From assembly GCA_023807065.1 (NCBI GenBank), contig JAJJLU010004475.1, positions 1 to 12,697 on the forward strand: 12,697 nucleotides of DNA, in the 5' to 3' direction. Shown here one piece after another: positions 7,382 to 12,697 of the stretch. The position numbers and the translations under genes are program-made. Each line of letters starts with the position of its first letter. Position 1 is the first letter of the stretch. The notes below the pieces were generated by a model, which searched no databases, was not told the DNA's origin, and saw nothing but the letters and a program-made list of their open reading frames with translations. This DNA comes from Isotricha intestinalis (taxonomy: Eukaryota > Ciliophora > Litostomatea > Vestibuliferida > Isotrichidae).

Positions 7382-8044
7382 TTATTCATCTCCAAATTTC
7401 TCAACAACTCCATTATTAATTTCTGTAATTTCAGTAGAACTGACTGCAAATTCTTTTTTTCTGAATTGTTGTAAAACAGGAACAATTTCTTTAAATCCTT
7501 TATAAATATCATTTCTATTTTTAGCTCCAGTTAAAACAATTTTTCCACTGACAAAAATAAGTAAAACTATTTTAGGATTGACCATATGGAAAATAAGTCC
7601 AGGGAACATTTCAGGTTCATAACTACAGAATTTTAAATATTTAGAAGCTAATCCTTCTAATCTAATAGGGAATTTAACATCACAACTAGCTACAATATTT
7701 TGTATTTTAAATTTAGAAAATTTTACAGGGAATCCTAATTTCATAATTATTTTAGCATATTGACGAGAAGCAATTCGTGAATCTTCCTCACTTCTTGCAC
7801 CTGTACACACCATCTTCCCACTTGCAAAAATCAAGGATGTTGTCTTTGGCTGTTTTATACGCATTATCACTGCAGCAAAACGCTTTGGGTTGTATTCTGC
7901 GTTACGAGCTCGTAGAGCTATTTCACGGAGGTTTAGTGTACATTCTAAATCACATGTACTTACTATGTTTTGAAGTTTGGGATATGGTGAACCTGGAAGA
8001 ATGTCATAAGGAATAGGAAGAGAGGGAAAGTCTGAGGATGACAT
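7382..8044 (-). CDS. TBP: TATA-box-binding protein (TBP)
   Basis: A 220-residue general transcription factor that binds the TATA minor groove and nucleates initiation by RNA polymerases I-III. After a short N-terminal extension of about 20 residues, the saddle core covers about 22-196 as two pseudo-repeats. The signature [17 protein letters not shown] is at 47-63. The four DNA-kinking phenylalanines are all present: F73 and F105 in the first repeat, F147 and F164 in the second. Residues 111-132 and 157-175 are nearly identical to human or yeast TBP. A C-terminal extension of about 24 residues, acidic and Ser/Thr-bearing, follows the core, whereas animal TBP ends there. The 5' half of the gene is clearly richer in G+C and uses CGN arginine codons, unlike the 3' half. 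It converges with the SNARE-like gene (160 bp apart). No other reading is plausible. Confidence 0.98.
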   Translation of the reverse strand: MSSSDFPSLPIPYDILPGSPYPKLQNIVSTCDLECTLNLREIALRARNAEYNPKRFAAVIMRIKQPKTTSLIFASGKMVCTGARSEEDSRIASRQYAKIIMKLGFPVKFSKFKIQNIVASCDVKFPIRLEGLASKYLKFCSYEPEMFPGLIFHMVNPKIVLLIFVSGKIVLTGAKNRNDIYKGFKEIVPVLQQFRKKEFAVSSTEITEINNGVVEKFGDE

Positions 8045-8230
8045 TTTTATTTTTTTATTTATTTTTTATATTCATTTTTTAGAATTTGTTTTATTATATG
8101 GTATTTTATCTTTGTTTTCCTTATTTTTTTACAATTATTTAAATAAATAAAATAAATTTCAATTTCTTTAAATCTCTTTAAAAATTATTTGTTAAATATC
8201 TATTAAAACAATAATATTTTTTTTAAATAT

Positions 8231-8713
8231 CTAATTACTACCTAATTCTTTAAAATCTCTTTCAACTAAAGAAACTCCACTTTTTCCTTCTAAACCTTTA
8301 ATGAAGTTATTGACTAAGGAAAAATGAAGAAAATGGAAAAAAATCCATGCAAGAAAACTAAATCCTAAGAAATATTTATAAGAATCAATTCTTCTTTCTT
8401 CATCAAATAATAAAATAAAAAAGAGAACAATATAGCAAATTACATTAGCAATAAAACATAAAATATAAAATCGAGTAGCACTTCTAAATCTAATTACAGT
8501 ATTGCTAGTGTATGTTAAATAATATTTTAAGGAGAATAAGGTTAATAAAATTAATGCGATTGAAAATCCAATTCCAACCCAACAAAACCCGGCTTTAAAA
8601 TTATACATTATCATTATTAAAAGAAAGTTTGATATTACACTTACTAAATATGAGATTAAAATTGATAATTGTAAATTTAAACAACCTGGATTTCTCCTTT
8701 TTCCAAGATCCAT
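8231..8713 (-). CDS. small four-transmembrane protein, family unknown
   Basis: A 160-residue integral membrane protein with four hydrophobic segments at about 12-37, 42-66, 79-103 and 112-138. The N-terminus is short and basic (KRR at 5-7), so by the positive-inside rule both ends face the cytosol. Only short loops separate the segments. The last 22 residues are hydrophilic. The topology resembles tetraspan families (MARVEL, claudin-like, small tetraspanins), but the tetraspanin CCG motif and a large extracellular loop are absent, so I do not assign a family. It ends with TAG. The start codon lies at the edge of a 69-bp stretch without any G or C and has a weaker A-rich context than its neighbours. 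It lies between TBP and the MORN gene on the same strand; no functional link is evident. Confidence 0.8.
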   Translation of the reverse strand: MDLGKRRNPGCLNLQLSILISYLVSVISNFLLIMIMYNFKAGFCWVGIGFSIALILLTLFSLKYYLTYTSNTVIRFRSATRFYILCFIANVICYIVLFFILLFDEERRIDSYKYFLGFSFLAWIFFHFLHFSLVNNFIKGLEGKSGVSLVERDFKELGSN

Positions 8714-8782
8714 TAAATTTTAATATATTATTTTAATTATTTATATATTAAATATATTATTATATTAATATATATATAAATT
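8714..8782. promoter_or_regulatory. 69-bp stretch with no G or C upstream of the four-TM gene
   Basis: Every base from 8714 to 8782 is A or T, including overlapping TATATA words around 8762-8778 and an imperfect palindrome. It directly precedes the start codon of the four-TM gene and follows the MORN gene's 3' end, so it must contain the leader and probably the core promoter. Such stretches are not rare in this background. Confidence 0.5.
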
Positions 8783-8828
8783 CATAATCATAATTATAAT
8801 AAATTATAAAATTCATTTTCTTCTTTTT

Positions 8829-10370
8829 TTATTTTTTCGAATTTCTCTTTTTTTTTATTTCATTATCTATATCATTATCTTCAAGAAAATTATAATTATT
8901 TTCATTATAAGCAGCAGATTTTCTTTTTTTATTGCTAATATTATTAATAGGAAACCTATTAAAAATATTATTATCATTATTATTATCTTTTTCATTATTT
9001 TTATTATCATTAATTCCATTACTATTATCACTTTTAATCTCAGAGCTTTCATCATTATTAGAAAACATAGAAGAATTAGATTTTGATTCAGAATCTTCAT
9101 TTTCATTCTCTTCATCATTCATTTCAAATTCTTCAACTCTTCCTTCTAATTTTCCATCATTAAAAAAGACTTTAAATTTCTTATCTTTATTAGTTAATAT
9201 TCCATTTCCATTAGGTTTACCATTTTTAAAAGGACCATCAAATATTTTCCCATCAGACCAATAAAAAATACCATGACCTTCTTTAATATTATTAAAATAA
9301 TCTCCTTTATATTTACCTCCATCAGGCCATTTATAAATTCCCTTTCCATGCATTTTCCCATTTAAAAATGTTCCTTTATATGATTCTCCATTTGCCCATT
9401 CATAATGTCCTTTCCCTGTTATATTATTATCTTTAAAATCCCCTTCATAAAAATCTTTTAAGTTTTTATATGTTAATTTCCCTTTACCATTCTTTTTATC
9501 ATTTTTATATTCTCCTTCATATATATTTTCACTTGTTTCTTCTCTTCCTTTCCCTTCCTTAATTCCATTTGAAAATTCACAATTAAATGTTATTCCATTT
9601 AATGTTTTTTTTATTCCTTTTCCCTCTAATTTTTTATCTTTGAAATACCCTTCATAATAATTACCTTCTTCATCGATATATTTCCCTATTCCTGTAAATT
9701 TATTTTTCTCAAATGAACCATCATATTTACATCCTAATTCATTTATTAATATTCCTTTTCCATTTAATTCATTATTAATATTTACTTCTCCTATATAAAA
9801 AGAATTCACTCCTTCATATTTTAATATAAGTAATTTGGTAAAATATCTTTTTTCTTTAAATTGAATATTACTATTGTTTGAATGAGAATTTATTAATAAA
9901 TTTTTATATGATTCTTCATTAATTTTTGTCCCTAATAATGTTTCCATACTTTTTAAATTTGGAGTTAAATATTTATTATATAATTCTTTTATTTTAGTTA
10001 CTATTTCTTCTTCAAATGTTATTTTTTCAAAAGGAAATACTTTTTTTCTATAAATATACCCTTTGAAAATAGCTTGGATTAAAATAATTAAATGTTTATT
10101 TTTTTCAAATTTTTGAGTATTTTTTTTTACTTTAAATTTATTTTTTAAATTATCATCATCGAAATTAATCTCACCATTATAATAACTATTTGAATTGTCT
10201 TCTATTGAATTTTTAAAAGTTACATAAGATTTTAAATCACGAACACTTTCTACTTTATTTGATAAAGGAGGATTTTCTGAATTATTTCCTCCATTTTCCT
10301 TTTGTTCAAATTTAACTTCATCTTTATCATTTGAATTACAACAATTACATCTGCTATTACTTTGACCCAT
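8829..10370 (-). CDS. MORN-repeat protein with IQ motif and N-terminal lipidation signal
   Basis: A 513-residue scaffold-type protein. The N-terminus, MGQSNSRCNCC, fits N-myristoylation (G2 with S6) and palmitoylation at C8, C10 and C11, so membrane attachment is likely. An IQ motif at 98-108 (IQ-x3-KG-x3-R) suggests calmodulin or centrin binding. About nine to ten MORN repeats fill roughly 191-410, each near 20-23 residues with the YxG..F/Y..G...G.G pattern; the fourth repeat (about 260-278) is degenerate. MORN repeats commonly tie proteins to membranes or cytoskeleton in ciliates, apicomplexans and plants. The tail (411-513) is Glu/Asp/Asn/Ser-rich, with basic clusters KKRK at 481-484 and KKKR at 506-509. 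No kinase domain follows, so this is not a PIP5K. A dual acylated, Ca-responsive cortical protein is my inference. Confidence 0.9.
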   Translation of the reverse strand: MGQSNSRCNCCNSNDKDEVKFEQKENGGNNSENPPLSNKVESVRDLKSYVTFKNSIEDNSNSYYNGEINFDDDNLKNKFKVKKNTQKFEKNKHLIILIQAIFKGYIYRKKVFPFEKITFEEEIVTKIKELYNKYLTPNLKSMETLLGTKINEESYKNLLINSHSNNSNIQFKEKRYFTKLLILKYEGVNSFYIGEVNINNELNGKGILINELGCKYDGSFEKNKFTGIGKYIDEEGNYYEGYFKDKKLEGKGIKKTLNGITFNCEFSNGIKEGKGREETSENIYEGEYKNDKKNGKGKLTYKNLKDFYEGDFKDNNITGKGHYEWANGESYKGTFLNGKMHGKGIYKWPDGGKYKGDYFNNIKEGHGIFYWSDGKIFDGPFKNGKPNGNGILTNKDKKFKVFFNDGKLEGRVEEFEMNDEENENEDSESKSNSSMFSNNDESSEIKSDNSNGINDNKNNEKDNNNDNNIFNRFPINNISNKKRKSAAYNENNYNFLEDNDIDNEIKKKRNSKK

Positions 10371-10419
10371 TTTCTTTTAATAATTTTTTTTTCATAATAT
10401 AAATAATCTTAATTTCTCT

Positions 10420-10440
10420 ATTAAATATTAAATATTAAAT
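10420..10440. repeat. (ATTAAAT)3 tandem repeat upstream of the MORN gene
   Basis: Three perfect copies of a 7-bp unit, 50-70 bp upstream of the MORN start codon. It is short and may be chance in this background, or part of the promoter. Confidence 0.6.
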
Positions 10441-10518
10441 AATTGATATTAATTTCTTATGAGGAAACTAAATTAAATAATAAAAAAACTAATTAAAATA
10501 AATTAATTGAGAAAAAAA

Positions 10519-12114
10519 TTACTCAATTTTAATTTTTTTGTCTTTTTTTTTTCCAGAAAAAAGTTTTTTTCCCAAAAAACATAAAAAGACAATTAAAATA
10601 AACCAAGCAAAAGCAACATCATAACCATTAACAATAATCCAACTAAAACTTTTAAAATATGTATCAATAACTAAAGAATCATATCCATGTTTTAATACAA
10701 AATTTAACCAATATTGAAATTCCTCTCTTGGATTTTTTAAATCTTTAATAATACTACTAATTCTAATAGTATTTAAAGTATATTTCTCATTATTTAAAAC
10801 ATTAAAAATAGCATTTTTTAAATTTTCTTTATTAATAAATTTATTTCTTTGAAAAACAATTCCCATTTCATTTTTTTTAATAAAAGAAGCAGTATTAAAT
10901 TGATCTAATCCAACTCCTAAAACAACCATTGGTTTTCCATGATAAACACTTTCACATATTGAATTAAATCCACCATGAGTAACAAATAAATATATTCTTG
11001 AATCACCTAATAAATTATTTTGATCAACCCATCTTGTTGGAAAAACATTTTCTGGTAATTTTTTTATTTCTTCATCATTCATTTGCTCTTTTCTTATCGA
11101 TAATATAAAACCATAATTATCCTTTTCAAATAATTTAAATATATTTATTAAATCTTCCTTACTTATTGATGTCATTATTGTTCCTTGAGAGACATATACA
11201 TTTTTCTTATATTTGTTTAAAAAATTATCTAATTTCTTATCTTCTATTTTTTCACTTGGTTTTGATGTTATTGTATTTAAAAAAATAAAATTTGGAGGTG
11301 AAGAAATAGGAAAAACAATACCTAAAGGAAATTGTAGTATATTTATTGAATCTGGAAAATGAATCACAGAATCTAAATTATAACCATATGAATTTAAAAA
11401 TTTAACTTGTTGAGTTTGAAATACAAAAAACATAAATTTAGTTGCAGTTTGAACAAAAAAATTTAAAAATCTTTCTATAAAATTCATATCATTTGTATAT
11501 TTACTTCCTATTGTTGGAGTATATGAAGGATTTAATTCATAATTTCTATATAATGTTTGTGGTAAAACTGGAGGCATTAAATACATTTTTTTTTTTATTT
11601 TTAATTCACTTTGAATTACTTTATGAATAAAGTTTGGAACATCTGTTGATATTATATCAAAAAAGTCTCCATTTGTATTTAAATTTTTTAATGTTTTTAA
11701 TATATCACTTTCCATAAATTCTTTAATATTAAATTTCATTCCTTTATTAAAATTTAAAAAACCAAACATTGGATTTTTATTCATTTCATCTAAACTTTTA
11801 CCAAACATATCTTTAAATATTTCTTTTTTACCATAACCATATACAAAAACTTTTTTTGGAAATTTTTCAATCAAGTCTTTCCAAGTGTCAGTATCGATAT
11901 TATGAATCACAATATAATATTCATAATTATATATTTTTTCATTGTGTAATGTATAATTAAATAAGTTTTTAATTACATAATTGTGAGTTCTTCCTCCTGG
12001 AAACATTACTTGTAATATTCTTTTTGTTGGTAAAGAATTCATTTGATTAATATGTAAAAGGGTTATTAAGCAATACCATATTTTTAACATTAAAAATAAT
12101 TTTTTTCTACGCAT
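10519..12114 (-). CDS. UDP-glycosyltransferase (GT1/UGT family), ER type I membrane protein
   Basis: A 531-residue GT-B enzyme expected to transfer a sugar from a UDP-sugar to a small acceptor. A cleavable signal peptide (about 1-28) is followed by the acceptor domain. H44, in GGRTH, is the likely catalytic base and D153 a candidate partner. The UDP-sugar signature covers about 361-409: W362, Q365, H380-GG, S385, E388 and D404-Q405. The usual Pro before the DQ is replaced in VVLGVGLDQ. A hydrophobic anchor at about 498-515 and a basic tail follow. The last five residues, KIKIE, match the KxKxx COPI retrieval signal, so ER residence with a lumenal catalytic domain is expected, as for animal UGTs. 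Length is typical for the class. The acceptor is unknown; sterol, xenobiotic or lipid are all possible. Confidence 0.92.
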   Translation of the reverse strand: MRRKKLFLMLKIWYCLITLLHINQMNSLPTKRILQVMFPGGRTHNYVIKNLFNYTLHNEKIYNYEYYIVIHNIDTDTWKDLIEKFPKKVFVYGYGKKEIFKDMFGKSLDEMNKNPMFGFLNFNKGMKFNIKEFMESDILKTLKNLNTNGDFFDIISTDVPNFIHKVIQSELKIKKKMYLMPPVLPQTLYRNYELNPSYTPTIGSKYTNDMNFIERFLNFFVQTATKFMFFVFQTQQVKFLNSYGYNLDSVIHFPDSINILQFPLGIVFPISSPPNFIFLNTITSKPSEKIEDKKLDNFLNKYKKNVYVSQGTIMTSISKEDLINIFKLFEKDNYGFILSIRKEQMNDEEIKKLPENVFPTRWVDQNNLLGDSRIYLFVTHGGFNSICESVYHGKPMVVLGVGLDQFNTASFIKKNEMGIVFQRNKFINKENLKNAIFNVLNNEKYTLNTIRISSIIKDLKNPREEFQYWLNFVLKHGYDSLVIDTYFKSFSWIIVNGYDVAFAWFILIVFLCFLGKKLFSGKKKDKKIKIE

Positions 12115-12697
12115 TTTTAATTATAATTGTTGAATTTAAGTATAGCATCAACTAAAAATAATATTTAATATTATTAAAAAACTTTTAATATTAAAAATGA
12201 ATAATTCATAAAATTATTAATTTTATTCAAATAAAAATATTTATTGTTTATAATCTAATAAAAATATTTATACTAAATCTATTTTAATTGTTGTTTGTTA
12301 AATTAAGATTACAATAATAAATAGATTTTTAAATGATGAAAAAGAAGAAAATTATTATTTTTATATTCGTTTGTGATTCATGCAATTTTTATGATTCATT
12401 TATGATTATCATATTAAAATATTTTTCATTTGTTTTTTCAAATTAATGTTTTTAATATTTTTTTTTTATTATGACTATTAATAATAATATTTTTTTCTTT
12501 ATCAACTTTATCTAAAATAGAATTAGATTTATTATAATAATTTAAAGTATTTTGATTTTACTTTATCTTTTAAATGTTTTAATTTTTTATTATTTTATTT
12601 TTTGAACAGTAATTAATAAATGAATTAAAGTAAATCCCAATTGAATATTATTTTTCATAATATTTAATGTAATAAATATTTAATATATAAAAATGTA
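12115..12697. other. 583-bp right-hand region without a confident gene
   Basis: The first 200 bp are A/T-rich and presumably contain the promoter of the glycosyltransferase gene. On the plus strand only a 37-codon frame (12333-12446) opens, rich in Ile and Phe and not convincing. On the minus strand three successive short frames between about 12658 and 12443 each have coding-like composition but lie in different registers (see findings). No tRNA, telomere repeat or mobile-element end is visible. Confidence 0.5.
12443..12658 (-). pseudogene. possible decayed coding remnant or unassembled exons
   Basis: A minus-strand ATG at 12658 opens 22 codons to a TAA at 12590-12592. Shortly after, a second register encodes KLKHLKDKVKSKYFKLL and stops at 12532-12534. 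A third then encodes NKSNSILDKVDKEKN and onward to a TGA near 12443. Each piece resembles the Lys/Asn-rich proteins of this genome, but no single frame joins them. A candidate GTAAAA...TTTTAG intron (50 nt) does not give a better joined product. This could be chance in A/T-rich DNA. Confidence 0.2.

Noticed and set aside
7777..8016. 79-codon plus-strand frame opposite the 5' half of TBP
   Set aside because: It is antisense to highly conserved TBP codons and exists because that half is richer in G+C, which lowers stop-codon frequency. Its protein looks like no family.
8867..9264. Hydrophobic frames on both strands over the 3' end of the MORN gene
   Set aside because: They are Ile/Leu/Ser repeats made by reading AAT/GAT-rich codons out of frame; the MORN frame is clearly the coding one.
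12333..12446. 37-codon plus-strand frame starting ATGATG
   Set aside because: Ile/Phe-rich, short, with no recognisable feature; overlaps equally weak minus-strand frames.
1..12697. Reassigned stop codons, telomeres, tRNA genes, CRISPR arrays, transposon ends
   Set aside because: TAA, TAG and TGA all end intact genes, and I found no telomeric repeats, cloverleaf-like G+C islands, regularly spaced repeats or transposase-like proteins.

Overview
This is a nuclear, very A+T-rich, gene-dense piece of a protist genome. Every recognised protein is eukaryotic: TATA-binding protein, PP2C phosphatase, MORN-repeat protein, UDP-glycosyltransferase, a SNARE-like protein and a C2H2 zinc-finger protein. 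Genes lie 86-203 bp apart and I see no compelling intron. All three standard stop codons end genes (TGA for the phosphatase, TAG for the four-TM protein, TAA elsewhere), so the code is standard and a Tetrahymena/Paramecium-type reassignment is excluded. Start codons sit in A-rich context (typically AAAAATG). A ciliate with the standard code, such as the A+T-rich rumen litostomes, is my best guess. Anaeramoeba-like, dictyostelid-like or anaerobic-fungal origins cannot be excluded from sequence alone. No telomere repeat is visible at either end.

Layout, left to right: a small Lys-rich gene (-) whose reading frame appears to break at a 17-bp homopolymer; an 86-bp divergent promoter; a PB1-like/coiled-coil/ZZ zinc-finger protein (+); an unrecognised Lys-rich protein (+); a C2H2 zinc finger plus AT-hook protein (-); a 202-bp divergent promoter; a PP2C phosphatase with an Asn-rich tail (+); a protein I read as a divergent syntaxin-17-like SNARE (+); then four genes on the minus strand: TBP, a small four-TM protein, a myristoylatable IQ/MORN protein and an ER-type UDP-glycosyltransferase. 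The last 583 bp hold no confident gene but may contain a decayed coding remnant.

The genes do not form an obvious pathway; this looks like an ordinary gene neighbourhood, not a dedicated system. The observations most worth a second look are: (1) the SNARE-like protein with Asn in the central layer and an STX17-style two-segment C-terminal membrane anchor; (2) a within-gene switch of synonymous third bases from A to T, running 5' to 3', in genes on both strands; (3) an abrupt change in composition and arginine codons halfway through the TBP gene; and (4) the homopolymer-linked frame break in the leftmost gene.
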